Source of the DNA: JAJVID01 sp050247435 | Lineage (GTDB): Bacteria > Acidobacteriota > Blastocatellia > RBC074 | Assembly (NCBI GenBank): GCA_050247435.1 | Contig: JBFWUF010000011.1 | Coordinates: 62,001 to 126,000, forward strand | Length of the DNA stretch: 64,000 nucleotides | Reading direction: 5' to 3' | In this document: piece by piece, positions 15,671 through 26,339 of the stretch | Layout of the letters: every line of letters begins with the position of its first letter | How positions within the stretch are numbered: position 1 is the first letter of the stretch | Program-made: the position numbers and the translations under genes | The notes under the pieces: generated by a model | Told to the model about the DNA's origin: nothing | What the model saw: the letters and a program-made list of their open reading frames with translations, nothing else | Databases searched by the model: none

Positions 15671-17353
15671 ATGATACCCACCGACAAGGTCAGCAAGTCA
15701 AAAACCGACTACTCGAACCGCTCTGCGGTCCACTCGCTTGAAAGGTCGCATGAAAGATCGTTTGAAAGGGGCAGGGGCCACGCGCTCCCCAGGAAATCCG
15801 GCAATGTGGTTCCCCTCGACCGTCCCACACACGAAGGAGCCGGGACGGAAGTTGTGTTGAAAGCAAATGATCCGGCGGCGCATTCGCCATCCGCTTTGCA
15901 ATTTATGGGAAATGACCAAACGCCCGTCCAATCAGAGCCTCTCAGGCCCGAACCGCTCAGACCGTCCCGCAATACCGGCGAATTATCGCTCCCAGGATCG
16001 GAGCGATTGCGGACTGAAGTTATCGCTCGCGCGCGTGAAGCCGAAGCGCGGGCGCGGGAGGCAGAGGAGAGATACAAACAGGCGGAGGCAGGATTCAAAC
16101 AGGAGCAGGCGTTGCGGCTGTTGGCAGAGCAGCGAGTGGAGGAGATCAGGGATGAATACAACCGGCAACGCGCGGCGGCGCAGGCGGCGGATTTCGCGCG
16201 TCTCGAGTTGGAGTTGGTTCTTGAGGACGCCGAAGCCGGAATTAAACAGGAGGCCGAAGCGCGTGCGCTGGTTGAAGCGGCGCTTGCCCAGGCCGAAACC
16301 AAAGCCAGAGTCGAGGCTCAATCAGCCGCGCTCGCGCTGGAAGAGGCCGAAGCGCGGATCGCCGAGTTGGGAGCCATCGCCCGCGCCGCTGAAGAGAAGG
16401 CCGTCGCGGCGGAAGAGGTCGCGCGAAAAATGGAGTCGCTGATGCGCGAAGCCGAGACACAGACCAGAAACTCCGAAGAGAAGCGCAGAGCCTTGGAGAC
16501 CAGAATACGAAACGAGGTCGAGACGCGGAAAGCAGCCGAGCAGAAGGTTCAATCTCTCGAACGCGAATTCAAAAGCGACGTGGAGCAGGAGTGGGCCAGG
16601 TTCGAGGCCGACATCGAATTGGCCGAGGCCGCCGTTAAAGCCAGAGAAGAGGCCATCGCCAAAGCCAGCGCTGAACAGGTTCGCCGGGATCTTGAAGAAG
16701 TGATCCGGCGTCTCTCCGCGCAAACCGAGGCGGAACGGCAGGCGCGGATCGCGGCGGAACAAGCTCTGAGCATGTCCGAATCAAAAGCCGAGGCCGAGAC
16801 CGAAGCGCGAGCCAAAGTCGAGAGAAAGCTTGTCGAAGCGGAAGCCAAAGCGACGAACGATAAGATCAGGATCAACAACGACGCCGAACACAGAATCGCT
16901 GAAGCTGAAGCCGCATTGATGGATGCGAGCGCGGCCAAAGAGGAAGTGGAGCGCAAACTCGCGGCAATCGCAGGCGAAGCGACCGAGGCGGTCACGACAT
17001 CCGGCGATGAAGCCGCGCGCAAACTGGCCGAAGCCGAATCCAAGGCGCGCAAGGCTGAAACCAAACTGCGAGCCACCAAAGACAAGCTCTTCCGCACTGA
17101 AGCGGAGCTTGAAAAATTCAAGCGGAAGCTTGAAGCCAAAACCATCGAGGAAAAAAGCGATCAGCCGGTTGCCCCGGCCACATCGCTCCTCGCACCCGAT
17201 CTTTCATCCGAATCATCCTTCGAGGCCGCTTCGGGCGTTGACGGACAATTCACGCTGAAGACTCAAATAAAACTGGTGGCGTATGGCGCAGTCATCGCGC
17301 TGTTACTCGTGGCTCTGACTTTTTTGGGATTGACGGCTTACCGTCTGCTTTGA
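15671..17353 (+). CDS. long coiled-coil tail-anchored membrane protein
   Basis: The 560-residue protein has a charged, Ser/Arg/Pro-rich head (1-110), a very long Ala/Glu/Arg/Lys heptad coiled coil (about 115-480), a short linker and a C-terminal membrane helix ending in YRLL. The repeated AREAEARAREAEER-type register is shared with the zinc-ribbon protein at 6114-7196, so the two are probably paralogues or built on the same module. AGGAGAA before the ATG supports the start. No enzymatic domain is seen; a structural or tethering role at the membrane is an inference. Confidence 0.8.
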   Translation: MIPTDKVSKSKTDYSNRSAVHSLERSHERSFERGRGHALPRKSGNVVPLDRPTHEGAGTEVVLKANDPAAHSPSALQFMGNDQTPVQSEPLRPEPLRPSRNTGELSLPGSERLRTEVIARAREAEARAREAEERYKQAEAGFKQEQALRLLAEQRVEEIRDEYNRQRAAAQAADFARLELELVLEDAEAGIKQEAEARALVEAALAQAETKARVEAQSAALALEEAEARIAELGAIARAAEEKAVAAEEVARKMESLMREAETQTRNSEEKRRALETRIRNEVETRKAAEQKVQSLEREFKSDVEQEWARFEADIELAEAAVKAREEAIAKASAEQVRRDLEEVIRRLSAQTEAERQARIAAEQALSMSESKAEAETEARAKVERKLVEAEAKATNDKIRINNDAEHRIAEAEAALMDASAAKEEVERKLAAIAGEATEAVTTSGDEAARKLAEAESKARKAETKLRATKDKLFRTEAELEKFKRKLEAKTIEEKSDQPVAPATSLLAPDLSSESSFEAASGVDGQFTLKTQIKLVAYGAVIALLLVALTFLGLTAYRLL

Positions 17354-17381
17354 CCCAGGCTCTCAGATTTGAATAGTGATT

Positions 17382-17975
17382 ATGATGACTGCCATCAAGC
17401 ACACAACAACTCCGCTCGCCCTCTTCGGGCTGTCGCTGACGATTGCGGCCTCGACCGTCTTCGGCCACGAAACCATCTCGCTGGAAAAAAGGCTGGCGGA
17501 GAGCTTACTGGAAATCCAGCAGGAAGTTCAGCCAGAAGCGCGGGAGAGCAACCGTGGCAAGCGAAAGAAGAAGACGCAACCGCAAAACGCCGATCAGGCG
17601 GTGGAAACCGCTGCGCCCGCGCCGGATTCCGAAGCGCAAACGGCTCCGGCCAAGCCTGATAAACCGCGCCGCCAGAAACCGGCAAAACTTTCGAGAAGAC
17701 CTGTGGAGTCCGCCGCAACCCCGTCTCCGTCGCCGCCAGCCGAGCTATCCACAACGCCTTTTCCCGAACCAACTGTTGACGCGATGGCTCCGGCGGCGAG
17801 CGCCACGCCACTTCTAACGTCGTCTTCAACATTTGTGATCGAACCTGCGGGCGACGATTCGATCCTGTCGTTGCCCGTCGTTCTGGGTCTTTTCGCGCTG
17901 GCTCTGATAGCGCTGATCCTGACTGTTTTCATGTTGATGAAACAGTTACGCGGAAGCAGCAAGCCAGGAGTTTGA
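17382..17975 (+). CDS. small Pro-rich bitopic membrane protein (paralogue of 7242-7808 product)
   Basis: The 197-residue protein has a signal-like N-terminus ending in VFGHE, then a disordered Lys/Gln/Pro/Ala-rich middle with an RGKRKKK patch. A C-terminal membrane helix (LPVVLGLFALALIALIL) is followed by a basic tail. The plan and position, directly after a coiled-coil tail-anchor gene, match 7242-7808. GTG 17376, ATG 17382 and ATG 17385 are all possible starts; none has a clear ribosome site. Function unknown. Confidence 0.7.
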   Translation: MMTAIKHTTTPLALFGLSLTIAASTVFGHETISLEKRLAESLLEIQQEVQPEARESNRGKRKKKTQPQNADQAVETAAPAPDSEAQTAPAKPDKPRRQKPAKLSRRPVESAATPSPSPPAELSTTPFPEPTVDAMAPAASATPLLTSSSTFVIEPAGDDSILSLPVVLGLFALALIALILTVFMLMKQLRGSSKPGV

Positions 17976-18101
17976 GCATTCCTCAAACGCCATAACCGCC
18001 AGGCTGGAGAAAATCGTCGCGGATTTGTCGCTCGCCTCCACGCAAGGTAAGCTGATGGCGCATCGTCCATCCACAACCCTTATCTTCAGAGGCGATATTG
18101 A

Positions 18102-19862
18102 ATGTCGAAAAAACATAAGCCCCAGGTTCATGCCATCGCCATCGCCATCGCTGCGACGCTCTTGCTGATGCTCGCCGCGACTGCCCGCGCTCAAGCCACA
18201 CTGAAACTTCTCGGCAAACTCGATCCGTTCGACGGTGAAAATCGCTACGCCGACGTTTGGGGCGAAGGCAATTACGCATACCTGGCTTCGTTCAACGGAT
18301 CGGGCGTGATGATCGTTGATATTTCCGATCCGGCGAACCCGAAACTGGCCGGTCATTACAATCCGGCTGAAGGCGGGCGATTTCAGGATGTAGTTGTCAT
18401 CAATGGCATCGGTTATTTTTCGAGCGAAAATCGCGGCGGTCTGCATATCGTTGATGTGCGCAACCCGGCCAACCCAACTCTGCTGAGCCAGATCCATACC
18501 GACAAGGATGGGCATCCGAACGTCCACGAAATCTTCGTCGCCGACGGTGTGTTGTACGAAGCCGATTCGAGAACCAATCGAGTTAAAGTCTTCGACGTAA
18601 CGAACCCAACATCGCCGGTCTTCGTCCGCGACATTGACACGAACGACCCGCGCGTTCACGCCGCCATCGTCGTCAACGGGCGGCTTTTCACTTCGGGACT
18701 GGGCGGCAAAACCGATATTTACGACGTGCGGCGCGTCTTGACGGAGCCGCCCACCCATCTGGGCACAGTTGATTCCGGCACAGGCTCGCACAGCAGTTGG
18801 GCGAGCAACGACGGAAAGATTCTGGCGGTCGCCCGAGAGACGGGGAACGGCGATGTCCGCTTGTTCGACATCGCGAATCCTGCCAGCGCCACGCCGCTCG
18901 CAAACATTACGGCGCAATCGTTGGGCATTGAAGCCTTCTCTCCGCACAATCCATACATCATCGGCAATCTGCTGTTTGTTTCCTGGTATCAGGCGGGACT
19001 GGTTGTCATAGACATCACCAATCCGTCCCAGCCGCGCTTGCTCGGCTCGTATGACACATATTCCGGGACGACCAGCGGATTCAGAGGATGCTGGGGCGTC
19101 TATCCGTTTCTTGGTTTCGACCGCGTGCTGCTAAGCGATATGGATCAAGGCTTATTCATCGTTGACGCGACCGCTGCGGTAACCGGCCCGCGCACGGTCT
19201 CATCGGCGAGCTACGGCATTTCGGCCATCGCGCCCAAAGCGATTGTCGCGGCATTCGGAACGAATCTATCGCAGGCGGCGCAGGCCGCTTCATCAACGCC
19301 ACTGCCAACGGCGCTCGCCGGGGCTTCAATCACCGTGCAGGACAGCGCAGGCGCCGAACGCCCCGCGCCATTGTTTTTCGCCTCGCCGAATCAGATCAAT
19401 TATCAAATTCCCGCAGGGTCGGCGGTAGGTCCCGCGCTGATCAAGTTCAACAACGGCTCCGGCCAAACAACTTCCGGCTCGACGATCATTGCGCCAAGCG
19501 CGCCTTCGATTTTCACCCAAAACGCCAGCGGGTCGGGCGCGGCCTCGGCGCTCGACGCCTTCACCTTCGCTCCCGCGCCGTTCAACGCAACGCGGCCCGG
19601 CGGTCAACCAAACATCATCGCGGTTTTCGGGACGGGACTTGGCGCCGACGCGACCGACATTGACGCCGACGCCGGAGCGAATGTTCAAGCGACGATTGAC
19701 GGCCAACCGGCGCAGGTCACATACGCGGGGCGCGCGCCCGGATTCGTCGGACTGAATCAGGTGAATGTAACGCTGCTTGCGGGAATGACTCCCGGTAACC
19801 ACACTCTCGTGATCACACGCGCCGGAGTTTCCAGCAATCAGGTTACGATCACGATCAAATAG
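18102..19862 (+). CDS. secreted LVIVD-repeat propeller with Solibacter-type C-terminal domain
   Basis: The 586-residue protein has a signal peptide (about 1-30), then LVIVD-type blades (about 35-355) seen as repeated MIVDISDPANPKL, HIVDVRNPANPTL and VIDITNPSQPRLL units. The C-terminal 210 residues match the domain described in Solibacter extracellular proteins (start SASYGISAIAPKAIVAAFG, then FFASPNQINYQIP and NQVNVTL), an acidobacterial hallmark. It is likely a cell-surface or secreted binding protein; its ligand is unknown. The start lacks a strong ribosome site. Probably separate from the preceding membrane-protein pair. Confidence 0.85.
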   Translation: MSKKHKPQVHAIAIAIAATLLLMLAATARAQATLKLLGKLDPFDGENRYADVWGEGNYAYLASFNGSGVMIVDISDPANPKLAGHYNPAEGGRFQDVVVINGIGYFSSENRGGLHIVDVRNPANPTLLSQIHTDKDGHPNVHEIFVADGVLYEADSRTNRVKVFDVTNPTSPVFVRDIDTNDPRVHAAIVVNGRLFTSGLGGKTDIYDVRRVLTEPPTHLGTVDSGTGSHSSWASNDGKILAVARETGNGDVRLFDIANPASATPLANITAQSLGIEAFSPHNPYIIGNLLFVSWYQAGLVVIDITNPSQPRLLGSYDTYSGTTSGFRGCWGVYPFLGFDRVLLSDMDQGLFIVDATAAVTGPRTVSSASYGISAIAPKAIVAAFGTNLSQAAQAASSTPLPTALAGASITVQDSAGAERPAPLFFASPNQINYQIPAGSAVGPALIKFNNGSGQTTSGSTIIAPSAPSIFTQNASGSGAASALDAFTFAPAPFNATRPGGQPNIIAVFGTGLGADATDIDADAGANVQATIDGQPAQVTYAGRAPGFVGLNQVNVTLLAGMTPGNHTLVITRAGVSSNQVTITIK

Positions 19863-20168
19863 CATTTAATTGAACCTGCAATGCCAGCTTGCGCGCCGGC
19901 GGCCCACCCGCCTGTTTGAATCATACACATCGTTGTCTCAATCAAAGCCTCTCCTCTTCAACAAACAATCCGCTAAACGCGCAATCGCAATCCAATCACG
20001 TCCACCGCGCGCAGATCCGGTCAATCTGAAGCCTGCGCGCGCTTCGTCAAGGCACGTCAGTTGTATGCCTTAAATGAGGCCGGGCGCACATTTCGTAATC
20101 GGCAATCGAAGAAGAGGAATGCCGCGAGGCCCGCGCCCGCCGTTCCGTAAAAAGAAAGGAAGGTCACT
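19863..20168 (+). other. gene-free gap, 306 bp
   Basis: No ORF with a ribosome site and no strong hairpin. A short stretch (ATCGGCAATCGAA, near 20099) also occurs near 15518. The gap presumably holds the promoter of the 20169 operon. Confidence 0.4.
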
Positions 20169-20465
20169 ATGAATCCGGTTTGCACGCACCTGGATCAAAT
20201 CCGCGAGGTCACACCGAGCGCATCGGGTTGCGAAGAATGTTTGCAGATGGGCGACACGTGGGTGCATTTGCGTATGTGTCGCACTTGCGGCCACGTCGGC
20301 TGCTGCGATTCTTCCAATAATAAACACGCCACGAAGCACTTTAACTCGACCCGGCATCCGATCATTAAATCCTTCGAGCCGGGAGAGAATTGGAGCTACT
20401 GCTATGTTGACCAGGTGGATTGGGAAGATCGGCCTGTTCGCCGCAGCGCGGGCGGGCGCGTTTGA
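20169..20465 (+). CDS. UBP-type zinc-finger protein
   Basis: The 98-residue protein is almost entirely one UBP-type (ZnF-UBP) zinc finger. It opens CTHLDQI, then has GCEECLQMG, MCRTCGHVGCCDSS and HATKHFNSTRHPI, with the family's Cys/His ligands in order. In eukaryotes this fold binds free ubiquitin C-termini; bacterial copies have no known ligand. GAAAGGAAGG precedes the ATG. It is followed after 29 bp by a DUF5996 gene and then by an F420-type oxidoreductase, apparently one operon. Confidence 0.9.
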   Translation: MNPVCTHLDQIREVTPSASGCEECLQMGDTWVHLRMCRTCGHVGCCDSSNNKHATKHFNSTRHPIIKSFEPGENWSYCYVDQVDWEDRPVRRSAGGRV

Positions 20466-20494
20466 GACAAATGATTAACAATGGAGAGTGAGAG

Positions 20495-21448
20495 ATGACA
20501 GCGAAAACCATTCGCCGGAGAGTTCCTGTGAACCTGGCCTGGCCAAGCCTCCCCTTCATCGAATGGCAGGACACGTGTGAGACGCTGCACATGTGGACGC
20601 AAATCGTCGGCAAAGTTCGCCTCGCGCAGGCGCCGATGATAAATCACTGGTGGCAGACGCCTTTGTATGTAACCTCGCGCGGCCTTACGACCTCGGCAAT
20701 GCCCTACGGCGAGCGCGCTTTCCAAATAGATTTCGATTTCATTGATCACGAACTTCGCATCCAGACGAGCGACGGCGCGGCGCATTCATTCGCGTTGCGC
20801 CCGCAATCGGTGTCCGACTTCTACAGTGAGTTCATGGCGGCGCTGCGCTCGCTCGGCATCGAGGTCAGCATCCTGACCAGGCCGACGGAAGTCGAAAACC
20901 CGATCCCGTTTGAGCAGGATCACCAACACGCGGCATACGACCGAGAGCAGGCGCACCGCTTCTGGCTTGCCCTCGCGCAGGCCGACCGCGTGATGCAGCA
21001 ATTCCGTTCGCGGTTTATCGGCAAATGCAGCCCGGTTCATTTTTTCTGGGGAGGCTTTGATCTGGCAGTGACGCGATTTTCCGGGCGGCGCGCGCCTGAA
21101 CATTCAAGCGTGCCGAACACTCCTGACTTCATCGTGCGCGAAGCGTATTCACACGAAGTCAGCAGCGCGGGATTCTGGCCTGGCAGCGCCGCAATGCCTG
21201 TACCGGCCTTCTATTCCTACGCTTACCCGGAACCGGAAGGCTTCGGCGGCTGGCGCGCGCAACCAGACGAGGCTTACTACAGCGCCGAGATGAAAGAGTT
21301 CATTTTGCCATACGAGGTCGTGCGCCGGGCGAAGGAACCTGATCGAACGCTGATGCAGTTTTTGCAAAGCACGTACGAAGCCGCCGCTGATCTGGGCAAA
21401 TGGGATCGCGCCACGCTGGAGCGGCCAATCGAAGACATCCGAGGTTAA
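20495..21448 (+). CDS. DUF5996 family protein
   Basis: The 317-residue protein matches the DUF5996 pattern: LAWPSLPFIEWQDTCETLHM near the start, then NHWWQTPLYVTSRGLTT, PVHFFWGGFDLAVTRFSGR and EFILPYEVVR near the end. Function is unknown; no signal peptide or membrane segment is seen, so it is probably cytoplasmic. GGAGAGTGAGAG supports ATG 20495. Its stop overlaps an in-frame ATG of the next gene (TAATG), which suggests translational coupling with the F420-type oxidoreductase. Confidence 0.85.
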   Translation: MTAKTIRRRVPVNLAWPSLPFIEWQDTCETLHMWTQIVGKVRLAQAPMINHWWQTPLYVTSRGLTTSAMPYGERAFQIDFDFIDHELRIQTSDGAAHSFALRPQSVSDFYSEFMAALRSLGIEVSILTRPTEVENPIPFEQDHQHAAYDREQAHRFWLALAQADRVMQQFRSRFIGKCSPVHFFWGGFDLAVTRFSGRRAPEHSSVPNTPDFIVREAYSHEVSSAGFWPGSAAMPVPAFYSYAYPEPEGFGGWRAQPDEAYYSAEMKEFILPYEVVRRAKEPDRTLMQFLQSTYEAAADLGKWDRATLERPIEDIRG

Positions 21449-21471
21449 TGAGAGAAAAGAGAGAAGAAACG

Positions 21472-22482
21472 ATGGAGATAGGTTACAAACTTTGCAGCGA
21501 GGAGCAATCGCCCCACGAGTTGATCGAATGCGCGCGGAGCGCCGAAGAAGTCGGTTTCAGCTTCGCGATGATTTCAGATCACTTTCACCCGTGGACAAGC
21601 CGGCAGGGACAGTCGCCATTCGTCTGGGCCGTCATCGGCGCAATCGCGCAGGTGACCGAACGGATGAAAATCGGCACCGGAGTAACGTGTCCGACCATAC
21701 GCACTCACCCGGCAATCATCGCTCAGGCGGCGGCGACGGCTGCGGCGATGCTGCCGGGCCGATTTATCTTCGGCGTAGGAGCCGGCGAAAATCTGAACGA
21801 GCACATCCTGGGCGACCGCTGGCCCGAAGCTGACGTCCGCCAGGAGATGCTTGAGGAAGCGATTGAGGTGATTCGCCTGCTGTGGCAAGGCGGCCAGCAA
21901 AGTCATCACGGCAATTACTACACCGTCGAAAACGCGCGTCTTTACACGCTTCCCGACGAACCGCCTCCGATTGTCGTCGCGGCGAGCGGGCTGAAGGGAG
22001 CGGAACTGGCCGGGCGTATCGGCGACGGCATGTGCGCCGCCTCGCCAAGAAAAGAGATGATCCAGAAATACGAGAAGGCCGGGGGCAAGGGCAAACCCTG
22101 CTTCGGCGAGATGGGCGTCTGCTGGGCCGAAAACGAAGCCGAAGCGCGCCACATCGCGCACGAATTCTGGCCCAATGCCGCGATCAAAGGCGAGTTGTCC
22201 CAGATACTGCCCGCCCCCGCCCATTTCGAGCAGGCCGCGAAGATGGTAACGGAAGAAGAGGTGGCGAGAGAGATTATCTGCGGCCCCGACCCCGAACCCC
22301 ACCTCGCCAAACTTGAGGAGTACGCCGACGCCGGTTTCGACCACGTCTGGGTGCATCAGGTCGGGCCGAACCAGGAAGGCTTTTTCAGATTTTATGAACA
22401 GGAAATCTTCCCCAACCTTCCGCAACGGCTGAAGGCGAAAAACGACAGGGGAAGAAAAGCACGCGCGGCAGGTGGGCGATGA
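21472..22482 (+). CDS. LLM-class F420-dependent oxidoreductase (TIGR03557-type)
   Basis: The 336-residue protein is a bacterial-luciferase-fold enzyme of the group related to F420-dependent glucose-6-phosphate dehydrogenase. It shows MEIGYKLCSEEQSPHELIE, SDHFHPWTSRQGQSPFVW, TGVTCPTIRTHPAI, GVGAGENLNEHILGDRWP and HVWVHQVGPNQEGFF. These enzymes use the deazaflavin F420, so the host should make or import it; no F420 biosynthesis gene is in this window. ATG 21448 (TAATG overlap) would add 8 residues; 21472 matches the usual family start and follows AGAGAAG. The next gene is convergent, 5 bp away. Confidence 0.88.
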   Translation: MEIGYKLCSEEQSPHELIECARSAEEVGFSFAMISDHFHPWTSRQGQSPFVWAVIGAIAQVTERMKIGTGVTCPTIRTHPAIIAQAAATAAAMLPGRFIFGVGAGENLNEHILGDRWPEADVRQEMLEEAIEVIRLLWQGGQQSHHGNYYTVENARLYTLPDEPPPIVVAASGLKGAELAGRIGDGMCAASPRKEMIQKYEKAGGKGKPCFGEMGVCWAENEAEARHIAHEFWPNAAIKGELSQILPAPAHFEQAAKMVTEEEVAREIICGPDPEPHLAKLEEYADAGFDHVWVHQVGPNQEGFFRFYEQEIFPNLPQRLKAKNDRGRKARAAGGR

Positions 22483-22487
22483 GAGCA

Positions 22488-23714
22488 TCAGAGATGTTCG
22501 GCAACCATCGTTCTGGCCATTTCCAGCGCGGAGTTTAATTCGGCTAGATTTGATCCGCCGCCTTGCGCGAAATCGGGTTTGCCGCCGCCGCGTCCGCCAA
22601 GCTTTTCACATGCGATTTTCATCGCCGCGTTCATGTCGGCTGAGACATCGGCTGAACGGGCGAAGACCAACCGCGCCATCTCGCCTTCCTTCAACGCCAG
22701 CAGAGCGATCACGCCGTCGCCGTCAACCAGCCGATGCGCCAGCAGCTTCAACTCTTCAAATTCGCGGTCGTCGAAGATTCTCACAACGACTCGCAGACCG
22801 TTTGATACTCCAACCGATTCGACCAATTGCTGAGCTTCGGCTTTCGCGGCCAGTTCAGCCAATTCTCGAACGCGGCGCGACAAGCGTTTATTTTCGTCCA
22901 GCGATCTCGCTACTGCTGCTTCGGCCTCTTCCCTGCCGACGCTGAATTTACGCGCAATCGCTTCGGCGGTTTTGTTCGCGGCGCGATAATCGTCGAGCAG
23001 CCGCGAGCCGCAGACGAAATGCACACGCGTCATCTTCTTCGCCCGCTCCCAACCGCGCACGGCTATCAGCCCGACTTCTCCCGTTCGTTTGGCGTGCGTA
23101 CCGCCGCACGGCGACCAGTCGAAATCGGCTATCTCGATGACGCGGATGCAATCGGCGATAAAGCTCTCTTTGCGCAGCGGCAACTGCGCGGCTTCTTCCG
23201 GCGTGACGTTGTGAACGCGAATCTCGCGGTTGTCGAAGACCACGCCATTGGCCAGTTCCTCGGCGCGCGCGATGGCCTTCTCGATCTCTTCAGGCTGCGC
23301 TTCCAGCGTCAGGTCAATTTCCGTCGAGCTGCCGGTGATGCGGAAGCCTTTCGTCTCGGCCCCGAAAAGCTGGAAGAAGGCTTGCGAGAGGATGTGCTGG
23401 CCGGTGTGTTGCTGCATCATCTCGCGCCGGCGGTTCCAATCAATCTCGCAGGAGACTTCATCGCCTGCGGCGAGTGGGATGTCCGTATCCAGCCGATGCA
23501 ATATGCGTTCGTCATCAGTCATCTCGACATCAACAACTCGGGCCTTGTTGATCGAGCCTGTGTCGCAGGGCTGCCCGCCTCCGGCCGGATAAAAGGCTGA
23601 TTGGTCGAGTACGACGATTCGATGATTGTCCTGCGACCAGGCGTCGGTGACGCGCGCGGTGAAGCGCGTTAGATGTGAGTCTTCCCAAAAAAGCTTTGTT
23701 GTCATGGTTTGCAT
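22488..23714 (-). CDS. AlaX-type alanyl-tRNA editing protein with DHHA1 domain
   Basis: The 408-residue protein is a stand-alone trans-editing factor that removes Ser or Gly from mischarged tRNA-Ala. The editing site ligands are His103 and His107 (HTGQH) and Cys203 and His207 (CGGTH). A linker coiled coil (about 265-300) leads to a C-terminal DHHA1 domain with GGRGGGKPDFAQGGG. This is the long AlaX form, equal to the back half of AlaRS. The start could be 23714 or ATG 23705 (residue 4); neither has an obvious ribosome site. Confidence 0.9.
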   Translation of the reverse strand: MQTMTTKLFWEDSHLTRFTARVTDAWSQDNHRIVVLDQSAFYPAGGGQPCDTGSINKARVVDVEMTDDERILHRLDTDIPLAAGDEVSCEIDWNRRREMMQQHTGQHILSQAFFQLFGAETKGFRITGSSTEIDLTLEAQPEEIEKAIARAEELANGVVFDNREIRVHNVTPEEAAQLPLRKESFIADCIRVIEIADFDWSPCGGTHAKRTGEVGLIAVRGWERAKKMTRVHFVCGSRLLDDYRAANKTAEAIARKFSVGREEAEAAVARSLDENKRLSRRVRELAELAAKAEAQQLVESVGVSNGLRVVVRIFDDREFEELKLLAHRLVDGDGVIALLALKEGEMARLVFARSADVSADMNAAMKIACEKLGGRGGGKPDFAQGGGSNLAELNSALEMARTMVAEHL

Positions 23715-23823
23715 TGAATTGAATATCCGGTTGTAAGCGGCGGCATGCTAACGCAGCGGTTCAAAAAGCGGCAAGCCATGCGGCCTGTAGGCAGAACCCC
23801 GAACGATGTGCTACTTTTTAGGC

Positions 23824-25230
<1,407 letters not shown>

Positions 25231-25238
25231 GGGACACC

Positions 25239-26339
25239 ATGAAAACCATGCGTCGCGCCTTACTGTCGTTTGCGCTGCTGGCCGTCCTTGCGGCGGCTGC
25301 GTTCGCTCAACAAATCGAAATCGAAAAACGCGTTCCGCTCATCGAGAAGATGATCGCGGAAGAGATGCAGAAAGCATCCATTCCAGGCGTCGCCGTAGCC
25401 ATCGCCAAAAACGGACGTATCGTTTATGTGAAAGGCTTTGGTTACGCCGACCTTGAAAACAAAGTCCCGTTCACGCCGCAGACAGTTTCCCGCATCGGCT
25501 CGATCTCGAAAACCTTCACCGCCCTGGCCGTCATGCAGCTTGTCGAACAGGGCAAGATCAGCCTCGACGCCGAGGTCCAAAGCTACGTCCCGACGTTTCC
25601 CAGGAAACAATCGCCGATCACCATTCGCCAACTGCTCTGCCACCAAACCGGCATCCGGCATTACAAAGGCGATGAGTTTCTGAGCGCGAAGCGCTACAAC
25701 GACGTCGAATCCGCGCTGGCGATTTTCAAAGACGATCCGCTGCTGCACGAACCCGGCGGGAAATTCACCTACACGACCTACGGCTACAATCTGCTCAGCC
25801 GCGTGGTCGAGGCGGCGTCTGGCGAACGCTTCATTGATTACCTGCAAAAACACATCTTCGATCAACTCGGATTGAAACAGACTTTTTTTGATGAACAGCC
25901 ACGCCTCGTGCTGAATCGCGCGCGGTATTACACGAAGAGAAAAGATCAGCCTGTCGAAAACGCTCCGCAGGTTGACCAGAGCAACAAATGGGGCGGCGGC
26001 GGATTGCTTTCGACCGTTGAGGATTTGATCAAATACGGCGCGGCTTATGACGGATCGCAACTGGCCAGGCCCGCGACCATCGCGCAGATGTTCACGGCGC
26101 AGAAGCTGCGCGACGGCAAACCGACCGCCTATGGCCTCGGCTGGGCGGTTGCGGATGATCAGGGCAAACGACGCGTGGAGCATTCGGGCGGTTCGGCTGG
26201 CGCGACTTCGATTCTGACGAAATATCCGGAGCAGGGTCTGATCATCGCCGCGATTGTCAACTGCGATCATTACGGCGCGCCGCAAATCAAAACCCGCATC
26301 GCCAAAATCCTTTTTGAAAACCCGGCGATTAGCCAGTGA
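25239..26339 (+). CDS. secreted beta-lactamase-family serine hydrolase
   Basis: The 366-residue protein has a signal peptide (about 1-24) and a class C beta-lactamase/DD-peptidase fold. The SxxK motif is Ser88-Ile-Ser-Lys91, the YxN motif is in TYGYN, and HSGG replaces KTG as is common in the esterase/peptidase side of the family. The likely activity is hydrolysis of peptides or esters in the periplasm rather than antibiotic resistance. It follows the NtrC-type regulator by 8 bp and its stop overlaps the EamA transporter start (GTGA), so the three are probably co-transcribed. Confidence 0.9.
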   Translation: MKTMRRALLSFALLAVLAAAAFAQQIEIEKRVPLIEKMIAEEMQKASIPGVAVAIAKNGRIVYVKGFGYADLENKVPFTPQTVSRIGSISKTFTALAVMQLVEQGKISLDAEVQSYVPTFPRKQSPITIRQLLCHQTGIRHYKGDEFLSAKRYNDVESALAIFKDDPLLHEPGGKFTYTTYGYNLLSRVVEAASGERFIDYLQKHIFDQLGLKQTFFDEQPRLVLNRARYYTKRKDQPVENAPQVDQSNKWGGGGLLSTVEDLIKYGAAYDGSQLARPATIAQMFTAQKLRDGKPTAYGLGWAVADDQGKRRVEHSGGSAGATSILTKYPEQGLIIAAIVNCDHYGAPQIKTRIAKILFENPAISQ

